NCBI RefSeq assembly: GCF_016461705.1
Contig: NZ_JAEMHW010000001.1
Location: 186,001-250,000 of the forward strand
Source: Streptococcus vicugnae
GTDB taxonomy: Bacteria > Bacillota > Bacilli > Lactobacillales > Streptococcaceae
Reading direction: 5' to 3'
DNA length: 64,000 nt
Shown here: in pieces, positions 52,385 to 61,103 of the stretch
Position numbering within the stretch: position 1 is the stretch's first letter
How the letters are laid out: the number at the start of each line of letters is the position of its first letter
Translations under genes and position numbers: made by a program
The notes under the pieces: generated by a model
The model's database searches: none
What the model was told of the DNA's origin: nothing
What the model saw: the letters and a program-made list of their open reading frames with translations, nothing else

Positions 52385-53686
52385 ATGAATGAAAAAGTAT
52401 TTCGTGACCCTGTTCACAATTATATAACTGTCAATCATCCGGTCATTTATGACCTCATTAATAGTAAAGAATTTCAACGCCTACGTCGCGTCAAGCAAGT
52501 CTCGACAACTGTATTTACCTTCCATGGTGCAGAGCACAGTCGTTTTTCACACTGCTTAGGTGTTTATGAGATTGCTAGACGAGTTACTGAGATTTTTGAT
52601 GCTAAATTTCCAGATATCTGGGATTCAAATGAAAATCTCTTAACTATGGTAGCTGCGCTTCTACATGATGTTGGGCATGGTGCTTACTCACACACTTTTG
52701 AAAAGCTTTTTGACACTGATCACGAAGCTATTACTCAAGAAATCATCACTAGCCTTGATACAGAAGTCAATGCTATCTTACGTCGTGTTTCACCAGATTT
52801 TCCTGAAAAAGTCGCTAGCGTTATTAACCACACTTATCACAATAAACAAGTGGTGCAACTCATCTCAAGTCAAATCGATTGTGACCGAATGGATTACCTT
52901 TTACGTGACTCTTACTATAGTGGCGCTAACTACGGTCAATTTGATTTAACACGTATTCTACGAGTTATTCGACCAACAAAAGATGGTATTGTTTTTGAAT
53001 ACAGTGGCATGCACGCTGTTGAAGATTATATCGTCAGCCGATTTCAAATGTACATGCAAGTCTACTTCCATCCAGCTAGCCGAGCAATGGAAGTTCTGCT
53101 ACAAAATCTTTTAAAACGTGCCAAATACCTTTACCAAATCGATAGCCAGTTCTTTGAAAGAACATCACCAAACCTCATGCCATTTTTAGCTAATCATGCC
53201 AACTTGCATGATTATCTTTCACTGGATGATGGTGTTATGAACACTTATTTTCAAGCATGGATGACTGCTGAAGATGACATTTTAGCTGATTTAGCCAGCC
53301 GTTTTGTTAACCGAAAAGTCTTTAAATCCGTAACTTTCGAAGAAGCATCACGTCAAGAATTGAGCTACTTAGTCGACTTAGTCAAATCTGTTGGCTTTGA
53401 TCCAGATTATTACACTGGTATTCATGTTAATTTTGACCTGCCTTATGATATTTATCGCCCAGAAAAGAAAGAACCTCGCACTGAGATTAACATGATTCAA
53501 AAAGATGGTTCAGTTGTTGAATTATCAACTATCTCACCAATTGTCAAAACTTTGACAGGTACCATTTATGGAGATAGACGTTTTTACTTTCCAAAAGAAA
53601 TGCTCAGTGATGATGACTTGTTCGCACATACCAAAAATGAATTTATGAGCTATATCGCAAATGATCATTTTGTATCTCATGATTAA
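52385..53686 (+). CDS. HD-domain phosphohydrolase (YwfO/dNTPase-like)
   Basis: 433 aa. SamHD1-like HD domain: HSRFSHCLGVYEIAR (first His ligand, about residues 51-65), LLHDVGHGAYSHTFE (HD plus following His, about 97-111), DCDRMDYLLRDSYYSGANYG (final Asp, about 166-185). The C-terminal part is of the YwfO type. Relatives hydrolyse dNTPs or other nucleotides. The start is a leaderless-type ATG. The gene ends at a likely terminator. Confidence 0.88.
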   Translation: MNEKVFRDPVHNYITVNHPVIYDLINSKEFQRLRRVKQVSTTVFTFHGAEHSRFSHCLGVYEIARRVTEIFDAKFPDIWDSNENLLTMVAALLHDVGHGAYSHTFEKLFDTDHEAITQEIITSLDTEVNAILRRVSPDFPEKVASVINHTYHNKQVVQLISSQIDCDRMDYLLRDSYYSGANYGQFDLTRILRVIRPTKDGIVFEYSGMHAVEDYIVSRFQMYMQVYFHPASRAMEVLLQNLLKRAKYLYQIDSQFFERTSPNLMPFLANHANLHDYLSLDDGVMNTYFQAWMTAEDDILADLASRFVNRKVFKSVTFEEASRQELSYLVDLVKSVGFDPDYYTGIHVNFDLPYDIYRPEKKEPRTEINMIQKDGSVVELSTISPIVKTLTGTIYGDRRFYFPKEMLSDDDLFAHTKNEFMSYIANDHFVSHD

Positions 53687-53745
53687 GGAGATAAGGATAA
53701 ACCTTGAGACGTTTTGTCAAAGTGATATCCTGCTCCTTTTCTTTT
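53684..53745 (+). terminator. Terminator after the HD-domain gene
   Basis: AAGGAG-ATA-AGGATA arm pairs with TATCC-TG-CTCCTT across a loop of about 25 nt, followed by TTCTTTT. Confidence 0.6.
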
Positions 53746-53861
53746 ATATTTTTAAAATGAAAACGGTACCTATTAGAATTCCTTGTGTCCCCCATGACAA
53801 ATAGGCCACTTTTTAGTAAGATATATAGGTAGAGATTCTTTAGGAGGGGTAAACTAACCTT

Positions 53862-54671
53862 ATGTCTATTAAATTAGTCGCTGTCGACATCGACGGCACA
53901 CTTTTAACCAACGACCGTAAAGTCACGCCTGAGGTTTTTGAAGCTGTTCAAGAAGCTAAAAAACAAGGTGTTAAGGTCATTATCGCAACTGGGCGCCCAA
54001 TTCCCGGTGTTCAGCCACTTCTTAACGAATTAAACCTAAGAGAAGAAGGCGATTATGTCATTACCTTCAATGGTGGGCTAGTCCAAGACACGTCAACTGG
54101 TGAAAATATTATCACTGAAACCATGACCTATGAAGACTATCTTGATATTGAGTTCCTTAGCCGTAAATTAGATGTTCACATGCACGCTATCACGAAAAAA
54201 GGAATTTTCACTGCTAACCGCAACATTGGAAAATACACGGTTCATGAATCAAGTTTGGTTAATATACCAATTTTTTACCGCACTCCAGAAGAAATGGGCG
54301 ATAAAGAAATTATTAAAATGATGTTCATCGACGAACCTGAAATCCTCGATGCAGCCATCGAAAAAATTCCACAAGAGTTCTTCGATAAATACACTATCGT
54401 TAAATCAACACCATTTTATCTAGAATTCATGAATAAAAACGCAAGCAAAGGAAATGCCATTAAACACCTTGCTGAAAAAATGGGGCTTACTCCTGACCAA
54501 ACTATGGCAATCGGCGATGCTGAAAACGACCGTGCCATGCTTGAAGCTGTTGGTAACCCTGTCGTTATGGAAAATGGTACACCTGAGCTTAAAGAAATTG
54601 CTAAATATATTACAAAATCAAACGAAGAAAGTGGCGTAGCACACGCCCTTAGAGAGTGGGTCTTAAAATAA
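53862..54671 (+). CDS. Cof-type HAD phosphatase
   Basis: 269 aa. HAD subfamily IIB: motif I VAVDIDGTLLTNDRK (about residues 6-20), motif II IIATGRP, C2-type cap in the middle, motif III Lys in NKNASKGNAI and motif IV AIGDAENDRAMLEAVG. Such proteins dephosphorylate sugar phosphates, flavins or PLP-related compounds. SD AGGAGGGG is 12 nt from the ATG, slightly far. Its stop overlaps the next ATG (TAATG), so it is coupled to murM. The preceding 175-base gap has no other feature. Confidence 0.92.
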   Translation: MSIKLVAVDIDGTLLTNDRKVTPEVFEAVQEAKKQGVKVIIATGRPIPGVQPLLNELNLREEGDYVITFNGGLVQDTSTGENIITETMTYEDYLDIEFLSRKLDVHMHAITKKGIFTANRNIGKYTVHESSLVNIPIFYRTPEEMGDKEIIKMMFIDEPEILDAAIEKIPQEFFDKYTIVKSTPFYLEFMNKNASKGNAIKHLAEKMGLTPDQTMAIGDAENDRAMLEAVGNPVVMENGTPELKEIAKYITKSNEESGVAHALREWVLK

Positions 54672-55885
54672 TGTATAGCTATAAAATCGGTATCTCAGCT
54701 GAAGAACACGATAATTTTGCGAAAGCAAGTAATCAAACTAATCTATTACAATCTTCAAATTGGGCAAAAATCAAGGATAACTGGGACAATGAACGTATTG
54801 GTTTCTACAAAGACGACCAATTAGTCGCTTCCGCTTCTGTCCTTATCAAAGCTTTGCCACTTGGCTTTACTATGCTTTACATTCCACGTGGACCAATCAT
54901 GGACTACAGCGATAAAGAACTCGTTGCTTTCGTGATTAGCTCACTTAAAAAATATGGTAAAACAAAACATGCTCTATTCATCAAGATGGATCCAGCATTG
55001 TTATTAAAACAATATAAAATCGGTGAAGAAGTTGATGAAAACAAAGATACACTTCTTGCAATCGACAACTTGAAAGCAGCTGGTTGCGAATGGACTGGAC
55101 GCACAACAACAATTGCTGAAAGTATTCAACCTCGCTTCCAAGCTAACGTCTACACACAAGAAGACATGACATCAACTTTCCCTAAACACACAAAACGTTT
55201 GATGAAAGACGCTATTCACCGAGGTGTTATCACTAGCCGTGGTACAATAGATGATGTAAAAGCCTTTGCTGATGTCGTAGCACTTACTGAAAACCGTAAA
55301 GGCGTTGCCCTTCGTAACGAAGATTACTTCCGCAAAATGATGGAAACATACGGTGATGATGCTTACCTTCACTTAGCAAAAGTAAATCTTCCAAAACGTT
55401 TAGCTGAATACAAAGAACAACTTGCTCAAATCGAAAAAGACTTGGCAGAAACAGCTGAACATCAGAAAAAACGTTTAACAAAATTAACACAACAAAAAAA
55501 TTCTGTTACTAAATACATCGCTGAATTTGAAGAATTCGTTGAAAAATACCCTGATGAACTCATCATCGCTGGTATCTTATCTGTATCATTTGGTAATGTC
55601 ATGGAAATGCTTTACGCTGGTATGAATGACGAATTCAAAAAATTCTACCCACAATACTCACTTTATCCAAAAGTATTTGAAGATGCTTATGCTGATGGCA
55701 TCATCTGGGCAAATATGGGTGGTGTTGAAGGAACACTTGATGATGGATTAACTAAATTCAAATCAAACTTCAACCCAACAATCGAAGAATTTATTGGTGA
55801 ATTTAACATCCCAGTAAATGGTTTACTTTACAAACTATCAAACTTGGCTTATAACATTCGCAAACAAAGGAGAAATGGCCATTAA
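54671..55885 (+). CDS. murM: FemABX peptidyltransferase, MurM-like
   Basis: 404 aa from the ATG at 54671, overlapping the previous stop by one base. FemAB fold: two GNAT-like halves plus an antiparallel coiled-coil arm at about residues 240-290 (EQLAQIEKDLAETAEHQKKR). Family motifs: LLQSSNWAKIKDNW, LYIPRGPIMDY (about 77-87), KDAIHRGV, and IWANMGGVEGTLDDGLTKFKS near the end. It adds the first amino acid of the lipid II interpeptide bridge from aminoacyl-tRNA. It forms a tandem with a paralogue whose ATG overlaps its stop (TAATG-type, position 55885). Confidence 0.88.
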   Translation: MYSYKIGISAEEHDNFAKASNQTNLLQSSNWAKIKDNWDNERIGFYKDDQLVASASVLIKALPLGFTMLYIPRGPIMDYSDKELVAFVISSLKKYGKTKHALFIKMDPALLLKQYKIGEEVDENKDTLLAIDNLKAAGCEWTGRTTTIAESIQPRFQANVYTQEDMTSTFPKHTKRLMKDAIHRGVITSRGTIDDVKAFADVVALTENRKGVALRNEDYFRKMMETYGDDAYLHLAKVNLPKRLAEYKEQLAQIEKDLAETAEHQKKRLTKLTQQKNSVTKYIAEFEEFVEKYPDELIIAGILSVSFGNVMEMLYAGMNDEFKKFYPQYSLYPKVFEDAYADGIIWANMGGVEGTLDDGLTKFKSNFNPTIEEFIGEFNIPVNGLLYKLSNLAYNIRKQRRNGH

Positions 55886-57120
55886 TGTCTCTTGAGATTA
55901 TCGATAAAAAAGTTTTTGAGACTTTTTGCAATACCGTCAATTACAAATCATTCATGCAATCTGTCGAAATGGCTGATTTGCTTGAAAAACGTGGTTACCA
56001 AGTCACTTATCTTGGATTAAAGGAAGCTGATGAACTGCAAGTCGCTGGTGTTCTTTATAGCACGCCAGTAGCTGGTGGACTTCACATGGAAATCAATTCC
56101 GGTCCTACTTCTCGCAATCAAATCTATTTGAAAGCTTTCTATCAAGAACTTCAAGTTTATGCTAAAGAAAACGGCGCTATCGAGTTATTGGTTAAACCAT
56201 TTGACACCTATCAACATTTCGATACCAATGGTGAACCAACAGACCAAGCTAATACAGCTTTGCTAGAAGATTTCCTATCACTAGGCTATCATCACGATGG
56301 ATTGTTGACAGGTTACCCCGGTGGTGAACCTGATTGGCATTACGTCAAAGATTTGACTGACCTAACTGAAAAGACTTTGTTAAAATCATTTAGTAAAAAA
56401 GGTCGCCCACTTGTCAAAAAAGCTAAAACATTTGGTATCACGTTACGAAAACTTGATCGTGATGAGCTACCACTTTTCAAAAAAATTACTTCTGCTACTT
56501 CTAACCGCAGAGATTATGTAGACAAGTCACTTGACTACTACCAAGATTTCTATGATAGCTTTGGAGATTCTTGCGAATTTATGGTGGCAACCCTTAATTT
56601 CCAAGATTATTTACAACACCTTGAAAGCGATCAAGGAAAACTTAACCAAAGAATTGAAAAACTTCGCTCAGCTATTGAAAATAACAACGGTTCTGAAAAG
56701 AAACAAAATCAATTGCGTGAACTATCAAGTCAATCAGCTACATTTGACACTCGTATCGCTGAAGCTAAAGTCTTTATTGAAAAATACGGCTCACAGAATG
56801 TTATTTTAGCTGGTAGCCTCTTTGTTTATACCAAACAAGAAGCCGTCTATCTCTTCTCAGGTTCTTACCCAGAGTTTAATAAATTCTACGCACCTGCTCT
56901 TTTACAAGAATACGTTATGCTAGAAGCCATCAAGCGTGGTATTACAACCTATAACCTCTTAGGTATCACTGGAGAATTCGATGGCTCTGACGGCGTTTTA
57001 CGCTTTAAACAAAACTATAACGGCTACATCACTCGAAAAATGGGAACCTTCCGTTATTACCCACACCCACTCAAATACAAACTTATCCATAATCTCAAAA
57101 AAATTCTTAGACGTTATTAA
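55885..57120 (+). CDS. murN: FemABX peptidyltransferase, MurN-like
   Basis: 411 aa. Paralogue of the upstream gene with the same architecture: FMQSVEMADLLEKRGYQV, INSGPTSRNQIYLKAFYQELQ, LSFSKKGRPLVKKAKTFG, coiled-coil arm (LESDQGKLNQRIEKLRSAI, about 245-285), SGSYPEFNKFYAPALLQ and YNLLGITGEFDGSDGVLRFKQ at the end. In pneumococcus MurN adds the second residue (Ala) of the branched bridge. It is co-transcribed with murM, ends at a terminator and converges on tpiA. Confidence 0.88.
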   Translation: MSLEIIDKKVFETFCNTVNYKSFMQSVEMADLLEKRGYQVTYLGLKEADELQVAGVLYSTPVAGGLHMEINSGPTSRNQIYLKAFYQELQVYAKENGAIELLVKPFDTYQHFDTNGEPTDQANTALLEDFLSLGYHHDGLLTGYPGGEPDWHYVKDLTDLTEKTLLKSFSKKGRPLVKKAKTFGITLRKLDRDELPLFKKITSATSNRRDYVDKSLDYYQDFYDSFGDSCEFMVATLNFQDYLQHLESDQGKLNQRIEKLRSAIENNNGSEKKQNQLRELSSQSATFDTRIAEAKVFIEKYGSQNVILAGSLFVYTKQEAVYLFSGSYPEFNKFYAPALLQEYVMLEAIKRGITTYNLLGITGEFDGSDGVLRFKQNYNGYITRKMGTFRYYPHPLKYKLIHNLKKILRRY

Positions 57121-57124
57121 AAGA

Positions 57125-57158
57125 CAAAGGCTTGGAACATAGGTTCTAAGCCTTTTTA
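57125..57158 (+). terminator. murN terminator
   Basis: AAAGGCTTGGAAC/GTTCTAAGCCTTT hairpin with a T tail. Confidence 0.85.
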
Positions 57159-57164
57159 GTACAA

Positions 57165-57199
57165 AAAAACTACCTGTCCTAAGACAAGTAGTTTTTAAT
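57165..57199 (-). terminator. tpiA terminator
   Basis: AAAACTACCTGTC/GACAAGTAGTTTTT hairpin, T run on the minus strand, 21 nt past the tpiA stop. Confidence 0.8.
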
Positions 57200-57219
57200 A
57201 TAACTTCAATGATTCTTGA

Positions 57220-57978
57220 TTATTTTACAAAGTCAAGAAGAGCAAGGAAGCTTTCTGGTTGAAGTGATGCACCACCAACAAGGGCACCATCAACGTCTGG
57301 GCAAGCCATGTAAGCTGCAACGTTTTCAGGTTTAACTGAACCACCGTATTGAACGCGAACTTTATCAGCTACTGCTTGACCGAAGTCAGCTGCAACTGTG
57401 TCACGAACTACTTTACACATTTTTTGTGCGTCATCTTGGCTAGCTGATTTACCAGTACCGATAGCCCAGATTGGTTCGTATGCAATAACAAGTGAAGAAA
57501 CTTGTTCTTCTGACAATCCAGCAAGAGCAGCTGAAACTTGTCCACCTACGAATTCAGCAGCTTTACCAGCTTCGTAAGTTTCAAGAGTTTCACCACAGCA
57601 GATGATTGGAAGCATACCATTAGCAAAGATTGCTTTAGCTTTTTTGTTGATATCTTCGTCAGTTTCGTGGAAGTATTCACGACGTTCTGAGTGACCGATT
57701 ACAACGTAGTCAGTTCCCATTTCAGACAATACTTTAGGGCTGTTTTCACCAGTGAAAGCACCAGCGTTTTCAAAGTAGCAGTTTTCAGCAGCAACTTTAA
57801 GGTTTGAACCTTTAGCTGCAGCAAGAACTGTTGAAAGGTCAAGTGCAGGAGCTGCGATACCAGCTTCAACAAGTTCTGATGAAGGCAATTTAGAAGCTAC
57901 TGCTTCAACGAATGCTTTAGCTTCTTCTGGATTTTTGTTCATTTTCCAGTTACCAGCGATAAATGGTTTACGTGACAT
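57220..57978 (-). CDS. tpiA: Triosephosphate isomerase
   Basis: 252 aa, full length. Interconverts DHAP and glyceraldehyde-3-phosphate in glycolysis. [10 protein letters not shown] (catalytic Lys13 region), VIGHSERR (catalytic His, about 93-100), [15 protein letters not shown] (catalytic Glu, about 166-180) and [12 protein letters not shown] (phosphate gripper). Rare-codon-free composition consistent with high expression. Monocistronic between murN and tuf. Confidence 0.98.
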   Translation of the reverse strand: MSRKPFIAGNWKMNKNPEEAKAFVEAVASKLPSSELVEAGIAAPALDLSTVLAAAKGSNLKVAAENCYFENAGAFTGENSPKVLSEMGTDYVVIGHSERREYFHETDEDINKKAKAIFANGMLPIICCGETLETYEAGKAAEFVGGQVSAALAGLSEEQVSSLVIAYEPIWAIGTGKSASQDDAQKMCKVVRDTVAADFGQAVADKVRVQYGGSVKPENVAAYMACPDVDGALVGGASLQPESFLALLDFVK

Positions 57979-58082
57979 TTCACATACCTCTTCTATTTTT
58001 ATTTACCCCCTTATTCTATCATATTTTCAGCATCTTTTAAAGGTTCGAGGGGATTTTTACACATAATCATGAAAGAAATTGC

Positions 58083-58112
58083 AAAAAAAGAGCCCCTTAC
58101 GGGACTCTTTCC
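58083..58112 (-). terminator. tuf terminator
   Basis: AGAGTCCC/GGGGCTCT hairpin with a TAAG-containing loop and seven T on the minus strand. Confidence 0.85.
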
Positions 58113-58167
58113 ACAATTACTATCTGACTAATAATTGTTATCTGGGAACTTAATTAATTAACTAAAA

Positions 58168-59364
58168 TTAAGCTTCGATTTCTGAAACGATACCTGAACC
58201 AACAGTACGTCCACCTTCACGGATTGAGAATGTAGTACCTTGTTCAACGGCGATTGGGTGAATCAATTCAACGTCGATAGTAACGTTATCACCAGGCATT
58301 ACCATTTCAGTACCTGCTGGAAGTTCGATTGAACCTGTAACGTCAGTTGTACGGAAGTAGAATTGAGGACGGTAGTTGTTGAAGAATGGAGTGTGACGTC
58401 CACCTTCTTCTTTAGTAAGGATGTAAACTTCACCTTTGAATTTAGTGTGTGGGTGGATTGAACCTGGTTTAGCAAGAACTTGACCACGTTCGATTTCATC
58501 ACGTTGGATACCACGAAGAAGAACACCAACGTTATCCCCTGCAAGACCTTCATCAAGTTGTTTACGGAACATTTCAACACCAGTAACAACAGCTTTTTGG
58601 ATGTCGTCACGGATACCAACGATTTCAACTTCGTCGTTGACTTTAACAGTACCACGGTCGATACGTCCTGATGCTACAGTACCACGACCAGTGATTGAGA
58701 ATACGTCTTCGACTGGAAGAAGCAATGGTTTGTCAGTATCACGTTCTGGTTCTGGAATGTATTCATCTACAGTGTCCATCAATTCCATGATGATGTCTTC
58801 GTAGTGAGTGTCACCTTCAAGAGCTTTAAGTGCTGAACCTTGGATAACTGGAAGTTCATCACCTGGGAAATCGTATTCTGAAAGAAGGTCACGGATTTCC
58901 ATTTCAACCAATTCAAGCAATTCTTCGTCATCAACAAGGTCAATTTTGTTCATGAAGACGATAAGGTGTTTAACACCAACTTGACGTGAAAGAAGGATGT
59001 GTTCACGAGTTTGTGGCATTGGACCATCTGTTGAAGCTACTACAAGGATAGCACCATCCATTTGGGCAGCACCAGTGATCATGTTTTTAACGTAGTCCGC
59101 GTGTCCTGGAGCGTCGATGTGAGCGTAGTGACGTTTAGCAGTTTCGTATTCAACGTGTGCAGTGTTGATTGTGATACCGCGTTCGCGTTCTTCAGGAGCA
59201 GCATCGATAGAAGCGTAGTCTTTTGGTGTGTTAACTGCGCTTGGAAGACGACGAGCAAGAACTGTTGTAATTGCAGCTGTCAAAGTAGTTTTACCGTGGT
59301 CAACGTGTCCAATTGTACCAATGTTAACGTGTGGTTTACTACGATCGTATTTTTCTTTTGCCAT
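58168..59364 (-). CDS. tuf: Elongation factor Tu
   Basis: 398 aa from the ATG at 59364 ([14 protein letters not shown]), with SD GGAGG about 10 nt upstream. GTPase that brings aminoacyl-tRNA to the ribosome. G1 [10 protein letters not shown] (about residues 19-28), switch [14 protein letters not shown] (about 82-93), G4 [10 protein letters not shown], and domains 2 and 3 ([25 protein letters not shown] [17 protein letters not shown] at the end). Strong expression is expected. Confidence 0.98.
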   Translation of the reverse strand: MAKEKYDRSKPHVNIGTIGHVDHGKTTLTAAITTVLARRLPSAVNTPKDYASIDAAPEERERGITINTAHVEYETAKRHYAHIDAPGHADYVKNMITGAAQMDGAILVVASTDGPMPQTREHILLSRQVGVKHLIVFMNKIDLVDDEELLELVEMEIRDLLSEYDFPGDELPVIQGSALKALEGDTHYEDIIMELMDTVDEYIPEPERDTDKPLLLPVEDVFSITGRGTVASGRIDRGTVKVNDEVEIVGIRDDIQKAVVTGVEMFRKQLDEGLAGDNVGVLLRGIQRDEIERGQVLAKPGSIHPHTKFKGEVYILTKEEGGRHTPFFNNYRPQFYFRTTDVTGSIELPAGTEMVMPGDNVTIDVELIHPIAVEQGTTFSIREGGRTVGSGIVSEIEA

Positions 59365-59436
59365 TTGGGTAAAAGCCTCCAATAAAATATATTTTATAGA
59401 TAGACAGTAGGCAATACAGTCTAACTTTACCTTACT

Positions 59437-59464
59437 ATTTTAACAAATTATGCAAGAATTGCAA
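59437..59464 (-). promoter_or_regulatory. Promoter of tuf
   Basis: Minus strand TTGCAA (59464-59459), 16-bp spacer, TAAAAT (59442-59437). Confidence 0.6.
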
Positions 59465-59492
59465 GTATTTTACTACTTAATTTAAGATTTCT

Positions 59493-60467
59493 TCATTTCG
59501 TAAGGGTGTGATATGGCTGAATTATGACACTTTGACCAATATTCGAAGCGTAAATCCAATCTTTATTTTCAAGTTGTGCAAAGCTTTCAGCACGCCCTGT
59601 GAGAATAACACCAGAAAATTTGGCACTTCTAAAATCTTTACTGTTACTTAAATAATCTTCGACCTCTTCTTTTGAATCTATTTTTACTGTCTTACCATTT
59701 TGATATGTTGTTTCTACCTTATCGCTTATATAACCTTTATTAAGAGCAGTTTTTAAATTTGAACTGAATTGTAAAAAATCTTTTTCTGTTAACTTCCCAT
59801 CTTCATAACTTTTTAAACCATATTGTGTATCAGGTGTTAGAGTAGCAGTATCCCCTTTACCACTACTTCCAATCCAATACCAATTAATCAATAGATTATC
59901 TGGAATCTTATTTTGAATTTCTTGATAAGTATAACCTCTATCAAAAGTAACTGCTACCTCAACAGCTTGCTTGTTCATTTCTTTAATTATACTAATATCT
60001 TTAGTTACTTGAAATGTATCTTCACTACTATAATCATGATTAACATTGAAAAACATTGGATTTTTGTAACGATTAATATGGGTATAAGAAGTAGTTTTAT
60101 TACCAGTCTGCCAAACAGCACTATCCTCTAAATCAGCGATGCGCAATGAGTAATTTGCATTCATACTTTCATATGGCACCTCAATGCCATCAATAGTTTT
60201 AAAACGATCTGAATGAAACTGTCCAGAGTAATTTGATGTCGGTGTAAAATACCAATTAGTATAATAAATATTTGGATAAGCAATTTCTGACATCAATAAA
60301 TAATGCTCTTTTACCTTATTACCATTATGGCTAGTCACCTCTGTCATAATTTTCATAATTAGTCCTAAACTTAATAAGGCTACTATAGAACTAATAAAAA
60401 TTGTTTTTATTCTATTTCGACGTTTACTTTTTCGAGCAATTTTTTCAAAATCACTTAAATTCTTCAT
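59493..60467 (-). CDS. Membrane-bound anti-sigma factor
   Basis: 324 aa. The ATG (60467) lies inside the sigma gene, with SD GAGGG, and overlaps its end by 17 nt, so translation is coupled. A short cytoplasmic N-terminus (MKNLSDFEKIARKSKRRNR) would bind sigma; one TM helix follows (TIFISSIVALLSLGLIM, about residues 23-39), then a large extracellular region. Segments such as YSLRIADLEDSAVWQTGNKTTSY and a second domain from about 150 resemble the Sigma_reg_N/Sigma_reg_C anti-sigma family. Proteolysis of such regulators in response to envelope stress frees the sigma factor. Confidence 0.75.
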   Translation of the reverse strand: MKNLSDFEKIARKSKRRNRIKTIFISSIVALLSLGLIMKIMTEVTSHNGNKVKEHYLLMSEIAYPNIYYTNWYFTPTSNYSGQFHSDRFKTIDGIEVPYESMNANYSLRIADLEDSAVWQTGNKTTSYTHINRYKNPMFFNVNHDYSSEDTFQVTKDISIIKEMNKQAVEVAVTFDRGYTYQEIQNKIPDNLLINWYWIGSSGKGDTATLTPDTQYGLKSYEDGKLTEKDFLQFSSNLKTALNKGYISDKVETTYQNGKTVKIDSKEEVEDYLSNSKDFRSAKFSGVILTGRAESFAQLENKDWIYASNIGQSVIIQPYHTLTK

Positions 60468-60960
60468 ATGTGTATCCCTCTTTTTCCAATATTTTCTTCA
60501 ATTTTCGACGACCTCTCATCAAATCAATTTTCACTTTACTAATAGAAACTCCTACCACCTGACTAATTTCTTTTACAGAAAAGTTCTGAAAGTAAAATAA
60601 ATCAATTGTTATGCGATACTTTTCTTCTAGTAATAAAATAGCTTGATAGAGTGGCTCATAATCCGGTGAATCGAATACAATAAGATTCTCTTCTCTAAAA
60701 AATTCTTTCTGTAGGATTTCCCAATACTTTTTATCACGTCGATAGCGATCAATATAAAGTCTAACTGCAACACGGTACATCCATGCCCTCATTTTCTCGA
60801 AAGGAAGTATAATCTCACTTTCTAGCATCTTTACAAGAACATCTTGAGTAATATCGTGTGCACTTTCAGCACTGGCACCAGATTTTTGTAAATAATACGC
60901 AATTTCTTGTGCAAATTTTAATAATTCAACTTCATAACCATCCAGTTTAATCCTATTCAC
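60451..60960 (-). CDS. ECF-type RNA polymerase sigma factor
   Basis: 169 aa from GTG at 60960 (NRIKLDGYEVELL follows); the longer TTG start at 61008 remains possible, and neither has an ideally spaced SD. Region 2: SAHDITQDVLVKMLE (about 38-52 here) and MRAWMYRVAVRLYIDRYRRDKK (-10 recognition). Region 4 HTH: EEKYRITIDLFYFQNFSVKEIS followed by VVGVSISKVKIDLMRGRRKLKK (-35 recognition). Extracytoplasmic-function sigma factors are rare in streptococci, which mostly have RpoD and ComX. It is followed by its anti-sigma gene in an overlapping arrangement. A candidate autoregulated promoter lies at 61043-61068. Confidence 0.88.
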   Translation of the reverse strand: MNRIKLDGYEVELLKFAQEIAYYLQKSGASAESAHDITQDVLVKMLESEIILPFEKMRAWMYRVAVRLYIDRYRRDKKYWEILQKEFFREENLIVFDSPDYEPLYQAILLLEEKYRITIDLFYFQNFSVKEISQVVGVSISKVKIDLMRGRRKLKKILEKEGYTYEEFK

Positions 60961-61042
60961 CTTCCTTTCCCTTCGAATCTCATTTTTGATATAACGCTTG
61001 AAAATCAAAATACCTAGCTAAATTTTTTCTTTTCACTATTAT

Positions 61043-61068
61043 AACGTTAAAAAAATGGATTGGTTACA
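61043..61068 (-). promoter_or_regulatory. Candidate ECF-sigma-dependent promoter
   Basis: Minus strand TGTAAC (61068-61063), 16-bp spacer, CGTT (61046-61043). This resembles the TGAAAC-N16-CGT pattern of ECF promoters. An overlapping TATAAT has no -35 at 16-18 bp. Autoregulation would fit the family. Confidence 0.5.
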
Positions 61069-61096
61069 AAAAAACTCCTAATTTCTTAGGAGATTT
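61069..61096 (-). terminator. ftsW terminator
   Basis: CTCCTAA/TTAGGAG stem with GAAA loop and seven T on the minus strand. It abuts the candidate ECF promoter. Confidence 0.85.
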
Positions 61097-61103
61097 CTAT
61101 TTA

